24,659 nucleotides of DNA from an uncultured Eubacteriales bacterium (GCA_900547745.1 URHT01000028.1:1-24659), one strand, 5' to 3'. Shown: positions 1 through 6,701, counted from the stretch's first letter. Numbers and translations are program-made. Notes: generated from the letters alone by a model not told the origin.

Positions 1-17
1 CAGCAGCCTTTTTTGAA

Positions 18-40
18 CCACTCGCCCAGCGAGTGGTTTT
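18..40 (+). terminator. Hairpin with short T run at left edge
   Basis: An 8-bp perfect stem (18-25 with 29-36) with a 3-base loop is followed by four T. It could be the intrinsic terminator of a gene lying left of the window. No coding sequence can be supported in the first 110 bases. Confidence 0.45.
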
Positions 41-48
41 CGATATAC

Positions 49-84
49 AAAAAAATGCTGCGGCTTCTGCCGCAGCTTTTTTTT
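49..84. terminator. Bidirectional intrinsic terminator
   Basis: An 8-bp perfect GC stem (57-64 with 69-76) with loop TTCT is flanked by seven A on the left (49-55) and eight T on the right (77-84). It would therefore terminate transcripts from either side. Confidence 0.8.
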
Positions 85-109
85 ATCAGGTGTCCGCCGC
101 CTGCGGGGA

Positions 110-138
110 ATTATAGGACAATATTACCCTAATCGCAA
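110..138 (-). promoter_or_regulatory. Possible leftward promoter
   Basis: On the minus strand TTGCGA (133-138) and TATAAT (110-115) are separated by exactly 17 bp. Transcription would run left and meet the terminator at 49-84 within about 50 nt, so either a very short RNA is made or the match is chance. The first copy of the 10-bp direct repeat overlaps the -10 box. Confidence 0.35.
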
Positions 139-147
139 TAGGACAAT
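113..147 (+). repeat. Direct repeat upstream of XRE regulator
   Basis: The 10-mer ATAGGACAAT occurs at 113-122 and again at 138-147, 25 bp apart from start to start. Both copies lie in the 60 bp before the XRE gene, in the position expected for an autoregulatory operator. Function as an operator is inferred. Confidence 0.55.
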
Positions 148-172
148 TTGCCATAATAATCGTGGTGATTTT

Positions 173-391
173 ATGAGCAGATTGCGGGAGCTTCGGAAAG
201 AGCGGGGCTACACACAGGTGAAAATGCAGATGCTGACCGGCATCGACCAGAGCGCCTATTCCAAGATCGAGCGGGGCGAGCGCTATCTCAGCTTTGAGCA
301 GTGCCGCCGCGTGGCGCTGGCGCTGGATACCAGCATGGACTATCTGGCGGGACTGACCGACGAGAAAAAGCCCTATCCGCGCAGCAAATAA
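173..391 (+). CDS. XRE-family (Cro/CI-type) DNA-binding regulator
   Basis: This 72-residue protein is essentially a single helix-turn-helix domain of the HTH_3/XRE type. Residues 3-60 carry the family pattern: a Leu/Arg-rich first helix (LRELRKERGYTQ), a turn and recognition helix (QSAYSKIERGERY), then a helix ending in DTSMDYLAGLTD. No effector or dimerisation domain follows, so it resembles the minimal regulators of phage, plasmid and many clostridial chromosomes. The ATG at 173 has a weak Shine-Dalgarno-like GGTGAT just upstream, and a CATAAT box at 152-157 would give a very short leader. Two copies of a 10-bp repeat precede it, suggesting self-repression. A bidirectional terminator follows directly, so the gene is probably transcribed alone. 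Its targets cannot be read from the sequence. Confidence 0.88.
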   Translation: MSRLRELRKERGYTQVKMQMLTGIDQSAYSKIERGERYLSFEQCRRVALALDTSMDYLAGLTDEKKPYPRSK

Positions 392-394
392 ACC

Positions 395-436
395 AAAAAG
401 GGAGCATCCGCGCCGCCGGCGCGGATGCTCCCTTTT
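395..436. terminator. Bidirectional terminator between XRE gene and pyridoxamine kinase
   Basis: A 15-bp perfect stem (400-414 with 418-432) with a 3-base loop is flanked by five A (395-399) and four T (433-436). It serves the rightward XRE gene and the leftward kinase gene, which converge here. Confidence 0.88.
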
Positions 437-443
437 CGTCTGT

Positions 444-1289
444 TCAGTTCTCCGGCAGCGTCCGGGCGGCGTCGCACAGCAGGGGCAGCGCCTTCTCAAA
501 CTCCACGCCGTACCAGTCGGCGGCGGGGTCGCGCTCCGTGGCCTCGATACAGGCCAGCGTGAAGCGCACCGCCAGCGACACGGCGTCCTCCAGCGGCAGG
601 CCCCGCATCATGCCGCCCACCACCGTGGCGGCAAACAGGTCGCCGGTGCCGTGGTAGGCGCCGCTGCGCCGCCGGTCAAGGCAGGTGAAATAGGTGTCGG
701 ACGCGCTGTCGTAGCCCATGGCTCCCAACTTGTCCGGCGTGAAGGACGCGCCGGTGAGCACCACCCGCTTCGCACCCAGCGCCGCCACCCTCCGCAGCAG
801 CATCCGGGCGAAGGGCTCGTCCATGTCCTCCCGATAGGGCGTACCGGTAAGGAGACAGGCCTCCGTCAGGTTAGGCATGGCCACGTCGGCCCGCGCCACC
901 ACCTGTGCCATGGCCGCCGGGAAATCCGGGCCGAAGCCGGTATACAGCCTGCCGTGATCCGCCATGGCGGGGTCGACAAAGATCAGGGTGTCGGGGCTTT
1001 TCACGGTGTCGAAGAAGTCCAGCACCTGCCGCACCTGCGCGGCGGAGGCAATATAGCCGGTGTACAGCGCGTCGAAGTGGACGTGCTGGGAGCGCCAGTG
1101 GGCGGCGATGGCCGACAGCTGGTCGGACAGGTCGCGGCTGACGAAGCCGGGGAAGGCGGTGTGGGCGCTGAGCACCGCCGTGGGCACAATGGCGCACTCC
1201 ACGCCCAGCGCGGAGATCACCGGCAGCGCCACGGTCAGCGAGCAGCGGCCGAGACAGGAGATATCCTGAATGGAAGCGATGCGTTTCAT
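444..1289 (-). CDS. pdxY: Pyridoxamine/pyridoxal kinase
   Basis: A ribokinase-fold kinase of 281 residues that phosphorylates pyridoxal or pyridoxamine with ATP in the vitamin B6 salvage pathway, in the cytosol. The N-terminus (SIQDISCLGRCSLTVALPV, residues 6-24) and the following TAVLSAHTAFPGF stretch are typical of clostridial pyridoxamine kinases. DPAMADHG lies at 106-113, and the GTGD anion-hole/catalytic-base motif at 214-217 places the catalytic Asp at 217. The reading frame stays open 26 codons further upstream, but the ATG at 1289 has a perfect AGGAGG a few bases before it and starts at the conserved MKRIASIQD, so that start was chosen. The gene lies 31 bp after a conserved hypothetical gene and is probably co-transcribed with it. 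The symbol could equally be pdxK; substrate preference is not decidable here. Confidence 0.9.
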   Translation of the reverse strand: MKRIASIQDISCLGRCSLTVALPVISALGVECAIVPTAVLSAHTAFPGFVSRDLSDQLSAIAAHWRSQHVHFDALYTGYIASAAQVRQVLDFFDTVKSPDTLIFVDPAMADHGRLYTGFGPDFPAAMAQVVARADVAMPNLTEACLLTGTPYREDMDEPFARMLLRRVAALGAKRVVLTGASFTPDKLGAMGYDSASDTYFTCLDRRRSGAYHGTGDLFAATVVGGMMRGLPLEDAVSLAVRFTLACIEATERDPAADWYGVEFEKALPLLCDAARTLPEN

Positions 1290-1320
1290 TGAAATACCTC
1301 CTGCCGCGGCCGCGCCGCGT

Positions 1321-1734
1321 TCATTCGTCCATATCCACGGTGATATTGTCGGTGCCGTGCTGCTCAAACTCCCCCAGATACGTCTCCATCCGGGCCATCA
1401 CCTCGTCGTAGTTCTCCGGTGTGATGGGGGGATCGTCCATGTCCCGCAGCGCCAGCTCCTGCGCCAGTATCTCAAAGAACGTGGTGTCCTCGTAGGCCAT
1501 GATGGCCTCGTGGATCCCGCCGTCGGCAAAGGCACGGGAGGGGATCAGCTCGCCCTGATACAGCTCCGCCAGCGGCGCCATGCCGTGGTCGAGACAGTGG
1601 GCGAACACAAGGCTCTCCACCTGGTCGTACTCCTTGATGCGGTCGTCGCCACGGGTGGAGTTCAGCACCCAATTGCCGATATATACCAGATCCAGCAGAC
1701 GCCGGAACTGCTTTTCCGTCATTTTCAGCTCCAT
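1321..1734 (-). CDS. Conserved hypothetical acidic protein upstream of pdxY
   Basis: A 137-residue soluble, acidic protein I do not assign to a named function. It begins with a basic segment (MTEKQFRRLLDLVYIGNWVLNSTR, shortened here) and then becomes helical and acidic, ending in a Glu/Asp-rich tail. No signal peptide, membrane segment or catalytic motif is visible. The ATG at 1734 is preceded by GGAGGT with 7-8 bp spacing; an ATG four codons later is also possible. It lies upstream of the pyridoxamine kinase in the same direction with a 31-bp gap and has an extended -10 box just upstream, so it is likely the first gene of a two-gene transcript. The coding pattern (GC-rich third positions, good ribosome site) supports a real gene. 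Confidence 0.75.
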   Translation of the reverse strand: MELKMTEKQFRRLLDLVYIGNWVLNSTRGDDRIKEYDQVESLVFAHCLDHGMAPLAELYQGELIPSRAFADGGIHEAIMAYEDTTFFEILAQELALRDMDDPPITPENYDEVMARMETYLGEFEQHGTDNITVDMDE

Positions 1735-1774
1735 CAGACCACCTCCGTTTTGCGGTCAGCGCATTGTTCCCCTG

Positions 1775-1783
1775 ATTATAACA
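1775..1783 (-). promoter_or_regulatory. Extended -10 promoter element for the 1734-444 operon
   Basis: The minus strand reads TGTTATAAT, a full TGn extended -10 with consensus TATAAT, about 40 bp before the start at 1734. No good -35 is present, which is normal for extended -10 promoters. Confidence 0.6.
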
Positions 1784-1836
1784 CGGCGTATGGCGGAATG
1801 CCATAGAAAAAACGGGCAGGCCCGCCAAAATTTAGC

Positions 1837-1865
1837 TTGTGTCGGGCGTTGGTTCATAGTACAAT
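1837..1865 (+). promoter_or_regulatory. Promoter of the murI operon
   Basis: TTGTGT (1837-1842) and TACAAT (1860-1865) are spaced by exactly 17 bp, about 50 bp before the murI start, in an AT-rich stretch between divergent operons. Confidence 0.65.
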
Positions 1866-1868
1866 ATA

Positions 1869-1890
1869 TAAGTTAAGTGTAAGTTAAGTG
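1869..1890 (+). repeat. Tandem 11-bp repeat in the murI leader
   Basis: TAAGTTAAGTG is present twice back to back (1869-1879 and 1880-1890), starting right after the -10 box, so it covers the transcription start and early leader. The 11-bp period is about one helical turn, as expected for a protein-binding array; no such protein is known to me here. Confidence 0.6.
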
Positions 1891-1916
1891 CAAATACTGC
1901 GATAAGGAGCGTTTCC

Positions 1917-2732
1917 ATGGATCTGCGTCCTATCGGGGTGTTCGACTCCGGCAGCGGCGGGCTCACCGCCGTGCGGGAGATCCGCAGCATCCTCCCCTCT
2001 GAGAACATTATATACTTCGGGGACACGTCCCGTGTGCCCTACGGCAGCCGTTCCGCCGAGATCCTGCTGCGCTTTGCCCGGCAGGATATCCGTTTCCTGC
2101 GGACGTTTGATATCAAGGCGCTGCTGGTGGCCTGCGGCACCGTGTCCACCACGTCGCTGCCGCAATTACAGGCAGAGAGCGCCGACCTGCCCCTGCTGGG
2201 CGTGGTGGAGCCGTCCTGCCGCCGGGCCGTGGCCGTCACCCGGAACAAGCGGGTGGGACTCATCGCCACCGCCGCGTCCGTGCGCTCCGGCGCCTACGAG
2301 CGCACCATCGCCGGGCTGGACAGGGACGTTACCGTTATCAGCAAAGCCTGCCCGCTGTTCGTGCCGCTGGTGGAGAACGGGCGGTTCCGACCGGGCGATA
2401 CGGTCATCGAGACGGTGGCGCGGGAGTATCTGGCGCCGCTGCGGGATACAGGCATTGACACCCTCATCATGGGCTGCACCCACTATCCGCTGCTGGCGGA
2501 GGTCATCGGCGGCGTCATGGGCCCGGAGGTAACGCTGGTGGATTCCGGCGCGGAGGCGGCCCGTGCCCTGAAGCGGGAGCTGACGCAGCGGGAGCTGCTG
2601 GCTGACCGGGGCTGCGGCGGGATGACGCTGTACGCCAGCGACCGGCCGGAGGATTTCGGCGCGGTGGCGGGCATGTTCCTGGGCAGGCCGCTGGACAGCG
2701 CCGTCCGCCCGGTGAACATCGAGGAATATTGA
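1917..2732 (+). CDS. murI: Glutamate racemase
   Basis: Interconverts L- and D-glutamate, supplying D-Glu for peptidoglycan. The 271-residue length is normal for the family. The N-terminal signature GVFDSGSGGLTAVREI (7-22) and FGDTSRVPYGSRS (34-46) are intact. The two catalytic cysteines are Cys73 (VACGTVSTT) and Cys187 (MGCTHYPLL), with His189 after the second. One oddity is that the usual Asn following the first cysteine (ACNTAS in most MurI) is Gly74 here. The ATG at 1917 has AAGGAG upstream. It is first in an operon with a DUF1934 gene (8 bp downstream) and argS. A promoter at 1837-1865 and a tandem 11-bp repeat precede it. Confidence 0.95.
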   Translation: MDLRPIGVFDSGSGGLTAVREIRSILPSENIIYFGDTSRVPYGSRSAEILLRFARQDIRFLRTFDIKALLVACGTVSTTSLPQLQAESADLPLLGVVEPSCRRAVAVTRNKRVGLIATAASVRSGAYERTIAGLDRDVTVISKACPLFVPLVENGRFRPGDTVIETVAREYLAPLRDTGIDTLIMGCTHYPLLAEVIGGVMGPEVTLVDSGAEAARALKRELTQRELLADRGCGGMTLYASDRPEDFGAVAGMFLGRPLDSAVRPVNIEEY

Positions 2733-2740
2733 GGTGGGTC

Positions 2741-3181
2741 ATGGCAGAACGGGTACGCATCGCGGTGCAGAGCCGCAGCCGCTTCGGCGGACAGGAGGAC
2801 GTACTGCTCTTCCGGGGCGCCGGCACATTGGAAAAGCTGCCGGAGGGCTGGCATCTGCGGTATGAGGCGGCCAACGAGGCCGACGGCAGCGCCATCGTCT
2901 CCGACGTGAAGCTGGAGACAGCCACCCGCCGGGCGGTGGTCATCAACGAGGCCGACAGCGGGGGCTACGGCCTGCTGCTGGACCCCAAGACACCCACCGC
3001 CACCCGCATCGACGGCGGAGACGGCGGCACCCTGACGCTGAACGTCGTCACGCAGGAGGTGGCGTGGCAGCTGTCCCGCCGGGGACAGGGCTTTATCACA
3101 CTGGCGTATACATTGCTCATCGGCGCGCAGCCCCTGTCGGCGCTGCGGGTGGAGCTGACTTTAACGAAAGAGGAGAACTGA
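2741..3181 (+). CDS. DUF1934 (YwiB-like) beta-barrel protein
   Basis: A 146-residue protein matching the DUF1934 family, small calycin-like beta-barrel proteins of unknown function. Visible are alternating beta strands (RVRIAVQSRSR, EDVLLFRGAGTLE, HLRYEAANEADG) and a C-terminal strand pair ending in LRVELTLTKEEN. In Bacillus subtilis the family member ywiB lies immediately upstream of argS, exactly as here, which supports the assignment. The ATG at 2741 has GAGGTGGG overlapping the end of the murI region; a TTG at 2729 in the same frame is less likely. The stop codon lies 2 bp before the argS start, implying translational coupling. The real function and any ligand are unknown. Confidence 0.85.
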   Translation: MAERVRIAVQSRSRFGGQEDVLLFRGAGTLEKLPEGWHLRYEAANEADGSAIVSDVKLETATRRAVVINEADSGGYGLLLDPKTPTATRIDGGDGGTLTLNVVTQEVAWQLSRRGQGFITLAYTLLIGAQPLSALRVELTLTKEEN

Positions 3182-3183
3182 CC

Positions 3184-4926
3184 ATGAACATGATACAGAG
3201 CGCCAAGGATCAGGTGCTGCAGCTGACTGCGGCCGCCTATGAGAAGGCCGCTGCCGCCGGTGCGCTGCCGTCCGGCATCACCGTCGTGCCGGCGGTGGAG
3301 ATCCCCAAGGACACCGCCAACGGCGACTATACCACCACGTTTTGCCTGGCGGCGGCCAAGGCCATGAAAATGAACCCCCGTCAGGTGGCCCAGACCCTCA
3401 TCGACAACATGGCGCTGGAGGGCAGCTACTTCACCTCCGTGGAGCTGGCAGGCCCCGGCTTCCTGAACTTCCGGCTGGGCGGCAAGTGGTACGCCGACAC
3501 CGTGTCCGGCATTGAGACCGCCGGTGACGCCTACGGCGAGAACGACATGCTGGCGGGGAAGAAGTACATGGTGGAGTTCGTGTCCGCCAACCCCACCGGG
3601 CCCATGCACATGGGCAACGCCCGGGGCGGCGTGCTGGGCGACACGCTGGCCAGTGTGCTGCAGAAGTCCGGCGCTGACGTGAGCCGCGAGTTCTATGTCA
3701 ACGACGCCGGCAACCAGATCGAGAAATTCGCCAAGAGCCTGGAGGCCCGCTATCTCCAGATCATCCAGGGCGAGGACGCCGTGGCGTTCCCGGAGGACGG
3801 CTATCACGGCGACGATATCCGGGAGCTGGCCCAGGCGTTCTACGCGCAGGAGGGCGACAAGTACCTGAGCTGCGATGAAAAGGCCCGCCACGATGCGCTG
3901 GCCCAGTTCGGCCTGAGCCGCAACATCCCCAAGATGAAGACCGATCTGGCCCGCTACGGCATCCAGTACGACCAGTGGTTCTTTGAGTCCACCCTCCACG
4001 AGAGCGGCTATGTGGCCGACTCCGTGCAGCTGCTCACCGACCGGGGCTGGACATACGAGAAGGACGGCGCGCTATGGCTCAAGACGGCGGAGATCCTGAG
4101 TAAGAAGCTCCGCGCCGCCGGAAAGTCTGACGCGGACATTGAAAAGCTGGCGCTGAAGGACGACGTACTGCGCCGCGCCAACGGCTTCTACACCTACTTT
4201 GCCGCCGATATCGCCTACCATCGGAACAAATTCGCCGTCCGCGGCTTTGACAAGGTGGTGAACATCTGGGGCGCCGACCATCACGGCCATGTGGCCCGTC
4301 TGAAGGGCGCCATGGATGCCCTGGGGCTGGACGGCGAGCATCGGCTGGATATCGTGCTGATGCAGCTGGTAAAGCTGGTGCGGGACGGCGAGGTGGTGCG
4401 TATGTCCAAGCGCACCGGCAAGGCCATCAGCCTTACCGACCTGCTGGACGAGATCCCCGTGGACGCCTGCCGCTGGTTCTTCAACGCCAAGCCTGACACA
4501 CAGATGGAGTTTGATCTGGGGCTGGCCGTCCGGGAGGACAGCGAGAACCCGGTGTACTATGTGCAGTACGCCTACGCCCGCATCTGCACGCTGCTGAAGG
4601 CGCTGGCGGCGGAGGGCTACGATGTGCCCGCCGCGGCGGACGCCGATCTGGCGCTGCTTACCGCCGACGAGGAAAAGGCCCTCATCAAGCAGCTGGCCCA
4701 GTACCCGGTGGTAGTAAGGCTGGCCGCACGGGACTACGACCCCAGCTTCATCAACCGCTACCTGTCGGAGCTGGCCGCCGCGTTCCACAAGTTCTACAAC
4801 GCCTGCCGCATCAAGGGCGAGGAGAAGAACGTGCTGTTGGCCCGTCTGAAGCTGGCGGACACCGCACGGGCCGTCCTGAAAAACGGCATGACCCTCATCG
4901 GCTGCTCCGCGCCGGAGAAGATGTGA
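3184..4926 (+). CDS. argS: Arginyl-tRNA synthetase
   Basis: Charges tRNA-Arg with arginine; a cytosolic class Ia synthetase of 580 residues. The HIGH signature appears as HMGN (142-145) within SANPTGPMHMGNARGG. The KMSKS-type loop is RMSKRTGKA (406-414), and the DALR anticodon-binding domain (YVQYAYARICTLLK) follows to the C-terminus. The reading frame extends upstream through the DUF1934 gene, but the ATG at 3184 has GAGGAG at 3170-3175 and starts at the normal N-terminal domain. A Lys/Ala-rich, probably helical stretch at about residues 300-327 seems to be an insertion just before the RANGFYTYFAADIAYH block that lines the active site. Last gene of the murI operon, followed 10 bp later by a terminator. 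Confidence 0.97.
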   Translation: MNMIQSAKDQVLQLTAAAYEKAAAAGALPSGITVVPAVEIPKDTANGDYTTTFCLAAAKAMKMNPRQVAQTLIDNMALEGSYFTSVELAGPGFLNFRLGGKWYADTVSGIETAGDAYGENDMLAGKKYMVEFVSANPTGPMHMGNARGGVLGDTLASVLQKSGADVSREFYVNDAGNQIEKFAKSLEARYLQIIQGEDAVAFPEDGYHGDDIRELAQAFYAQEGDKYLSCDEKARHDALAQFGLSRNIPKMKTDLARYGIQYDQWFFESTLHESGYVADSVQLLTDRGWTYEKDGALWLKTAEILSKKLRAAGKSDADIEKLALKDDVLRRANGFYTYFAADIAYHRNKFAVRGFDKVVNIWGADHHGHVARLKGAMDALGLDGEHRLDIVLMQLVKLVRDGEVVRMSKRTGKAISLTDLLDEIPVDACRWFFNAKPDTQMEFDLGLAVREDSENPVYYVQYAYARICTLLKALAAEGYDVPAAADADLALLTADEEKALIKQLAQYPVVVRLAARDYDPSFINRYLSELAAAFHKFYNACRIKGEEKNVLLARLKLADTARAVLKNGMTLIGCSAPEKM

Positions 4927-4935
4927 CCATACGCC

Positions 4936-4962
4936 AAAAGCGCACCCCTGTGGGGTGCGCTT
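4936..4962 (+). terminator. argS terminator hairpin
   Basis: A perfect 11-bp stem (4938-4948 with 4952-4962) closed by a 3-base loop, preceded by A and ending in TT. It begins 10 bp after the argS stop. It is nearly identical in sequence to the hairpin after spmB at 5149-5177. Confidence 0.7.
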
Positions 4963-5148
4963 CAGCTTTTCAAAAGTCCGGATGGACTTTTGAAAAGCTG
5001 CCTGCAAAATCGCAAAATAAAAACCGTATTTTATTTTGCGATTTTGGCCGCTGCGGCGGGTGATTGAACGCGAAAGGGAACCCTGACGGTTCCCTTTCAC
5101 ACTATCCCTCCCTCCGATCCTTGTGCCGGGGCAGGTTCTTTGACAGCC

Positions 5149-5177
5149 AAAAGCGCACCCCGCAGGGGTGCGCTTTT
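5149..5177 (-). terminator. spmB terminator hairpin
   Basis: A 13-bp perfect stem (5149-5161 with 5165-5177) with a 3-base loop. On the minus strand it ends in TTTT and starts directly at the spmB stop codon. Confidence 0.75.
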
Positions 5178-5705
5178 CTATGTGCCGGTACCGAAAAACA
5201 GGCGCACGCTCCACGCCGCCGCGATAAAGCCCGCCATGTCGGCGGCCAGCGCCGCCGGGACGGTGTAGCGGGTCCGGCGGATGCCCGCCGCGCCGAAGTA
5301 GACGGCGATGGTGTAGAACGTCGTCTCGGTGCAGCCCAGCATCACCGCCGCGCACCGTCCGATATAGCTGTCGGGGCCGTGGGCGGCCATGAGCTCGCTG
5401 CCCACCGCCAGCGCCCCGGAGCCGGACACCGGCCGCACCAGCAGCAGCGCCGCCGTCTCCGGCGGAATGCCCAGCGCCTCCAGCGCCGGGGACAGCAGCC
5501 GTGCCAGCAGTGCCAGCGCCCCGGAGGCGCGGAGCATATACACCGCCGTCAGCAGCGCGATGAGGGACGGCACGATGCGCAGCAGCACCGTCAGGCCCTC
5601 CGCCGCACCGGCGGTAAGGGCGTCGTACACATCCATGCGCCGTCCCAGCCCCCACAGAGCCGCCGCCGTCAGCAGCAGGGGGATCAGGAGAGAGGAGATG
5701 TCCAT
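5178..5705 (-). CDS. spmB: Spore maturation protein B
   Basis: An integral membrane protein of 175 residues with the nucleoside-recognition (Gate) domain, required in Bacillus together with SpmA for full spore core dehydration. The sequence shows several hydrophobic helices (residues 5-20, 38-60, 65-80 and 140-170) and the family-typical block LLVRPVSGSGALAV (about 88-101), followed by GCTETTFYTIAVYFGAAGIRRTRY. The ATG at 5705 uses a GGAGGAGG ribosome site that lies inside the last codons of spmA, with a 1-bp gap between the genes, so translation is coupled. It ends directly at a strong hairpin. This is direct evidence that the organism belongs to an endospore-forming lineage. Confidence 0.93.
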   Translation of the reverse strand: MDISSLLIPLLLTAAALWGLGRRMDVYDALTAGAAEGLTVLLRIVPSLIALLTAVYMLRASGALALLARLLSPALEALGIPPETAALLLVRPVSGSGALAVGSELMAAHGPDSYIGRCAAVMLGCTETTFYTIAVYFGAAGIRRTRYTVPAALAADMAGFIAAAWSVRLFFGTGT

Positions 5706-5706
5706 G

Positions 5707-6285
5707 CTACCTCCTCCAGACCCGCTGCAGCAGCCGGGCCGTCAGCAGTCCCGCCGCCACCGACAGCACCGACGACAGCCACACCGCAGGCAGGATGTCC
5801 AGCGGCGCGGTGCAGCCCTGCGCGCTGCGGACGGCGGCCACGGTGGTGGGCAGCAGCTGGATAGACGCGGTGTTCAGCACCACCAGGCGGCACAGCTCGT
5901 CGCTGGCGGTGCCGCCGCAGCCCACGGCCATGCGCTGCGCCGCCCGAATGCCCAGCGGTGTGGCGGCGTTGCCCAGCCCCAGCAGATTGGCGGACACATT
6001 GGCCGACACCGCCGCCAGCGTGTCCGCGTCCCGGCTGGCACAGGGCAGGATGCGCCGCAGCAGCGGGCGGAACAGCCGGGCCAGCCCCGCTGTCAGGCCG
6101 CCCCGCTCCAGCATCGTCATGACCCCCGACCACAGGCATAGCGCCCCCGCCATGGACAGCGTCAGCTCCACCGCGGCAGACGCACCCTCCATGGCCGCCG
6201 CCGTCACGTCCGCCAGCGTGCCGTACACCGCGCCGCACACCAGCGACGCCGTGACGAACAGTGTCCAGACAATAGCCATCGTCAT
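5707..6285 (-). CDS. spmA: Spore maturation protein A
   Basis: A membrane protein of 192 residues with the nucleoside-recognition domain, partner of SpmB in spore maturation. The typical core is SANLLGLGNAATPLGIRAAQRM, followed by SDELCRLVVLNTASIQLLPTTVAAVRSA (residues quoted in part), and there are hydrophobic helices at both ends. The frame is open far upstream, across the divergent abrB gene, but the Shine-Dalgarno GGGAGGTG at about 6292-6299 has the correct 8-base distance only to the ATG at 6285; ATGs at 6291 and 6279 fit less well. The order spmA-spmB is the same as in Bacillus. No good promoter is evident in the 170 bp to abrB on this strand. A sporulation-specific sigma factor may read it, but I cannot identify a convincing site. 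Confidence 0.92.
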   Translation of the reverse strand: MTMAIVWTLFVTASLVCGAVYGTLADVTAAAMEGASAAVELTLSMAGALCLWSGVMTMLERGGLTAGLARLFRPLLRRILPCASRDADTLAAVSANVSANLLGLGNAATPLGIRAAQRMAVGCGGTASDELCRLVVLNTASIQLLPTTVAAVRSAQGCTAPLDILPAVWLSSVLSVAAGLLTARLLQRVWRR

Positions 6286-6370
6286 GCACATCACCTCCCG
6301 CTTCGGAATATGGTATGCGGCGGCGCTGCGCATTATTTGCGGAACGGCGCGGCTTTTTGGCGAACAGCGG

Positions 6371-6399
6371 TTGACAGAATTGGCAAAATGTGTCATAAT
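6371..6399 (+). promoter_or_regulatory. Near-consensus promoter of the abrB-like gene
   Basis: Perfect TTGACA (6371-6376), a 17-bp spacer and CATAAT (6394-6399) preceded by a TGn extension. It is the best housekeeping promoter in the window and gives a leader of about 47 nt. Confidence 0.88.
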
Positions 6400-6453
6400 A
6401 CGACCACATGACACGCGCACATTTGTAACAACTGCATAGGGGGGGATACCACA

Positions 6454-6699
6454 GTGAAAGCGACAGGGATCGTCAGACGAGTGGATGAGTTGGGCCGTAT
6501 CGTGCTGCCCATCGAGCTGCGCCGGACGCTGGACATCGCGGAAAAGGACACGCTGGAGATCTACGTTGAGGGGTCGTCGATCATCCTCAAGAAGTATCGG
6601 CCCAGCTGCATCTTCTGCGATAGTGCCAAGGACGTGTCGGTCTTCCACGGGAAAAATATCTGCGCGAAGTGTTTGAGGGAGCTTCGCGAGGGCAACTGA
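6454..6699 (+). CDS. abrB: AbrB-family transition-state regulator with C-terminal CxxC pair
   Basis: An 81-residue DNA-binding protein. Residues 1-47 (GIVRRVDELGRIVLPIELRR, then LDIAEKDTLEIYVEG) form the swapped-hairpin AbrB domain, very close to Bacillus AbrB/SpoVT N-termini. The C-terminus differs from Bacillus AbrB: Cys52-x2-Cys55 and Cys70-x2-Cys73 form a CxxC-14-CxxC pattern that should bind zinc or another metal. The start is GTG at 6454 with a purine-rich AGGGGGGAT ribosome site. It is expressed from a strong promoter at 6371-6399 and followed by its own terminator. In Bacillus the homologue represses post-exponential genes; that role here is inferred. It converges on rsmI as in Bacillus. 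Confidence 0.92.
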   Translation: MKATGIVRRVDELGRIVLPIELRRTLDIAEKDTLEIYVEGSSIILKKYRPSCIFCDSAKDVSVFHGKNICAKCLRELREGN

Positions 6700-6701
6700 C
6701 C

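Larger units (their letters stand above)
4933..5177. repeat. Cassette of five perfect hairpins between argS and spmB
   Basis: Five consecutive perfect inverted repeats fill the gap: 4938-4962 (11 bp), 4964-4999 (16 bp, loop GGAT), 5005-5046 (18 bp, loop of 6), 5072-5098 (11 bp, loop of 5) and 5149-5177 (13 bp, loop GCA). The first and last share a 16-base word (4933-4948 and 5146-5161), so the middle three hairpins sit between two copies of one terminator-like palindrome. No gene can be supported inside: frames through it give only low-complexity translations. It resembles an intergenic modular repeat of the BOX/REP kind; whether it is repeated elsewhere in the genome is not visible here. Confidence 0.7.

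Noticed and set aside
3064..3183. N-terminal extension of argS into the DUF1934 gene
   Set aside because: The extra 40 residues overlap a conserved gene in another frame, and ATG 3184 has a good ribosome site.
4933..5177. Possible riboswitch or T-box
   Set aside because: It lies downstream of both neighbouring genes and consists of simple independent hairpins without T-box or riboswitch consensus elements.
5064..5864. Long plus-strand open frame over the hairpin cassette and spmB, and a minus-strand frame 4072-5655 over argS, both with RTPQGCAF-like words
   Set aside because: They are antisense to clear genes (spmB, argS) and gain their words from translating the palindromes. Composition is Arg/Gln/Ala low-complexity and no ribosome site fits.
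6286..6648. N-terminal extension of spmA
   Set aside because: It runs antisense across abrB and its promoter; the ribosome site and family length support the start at 6285.
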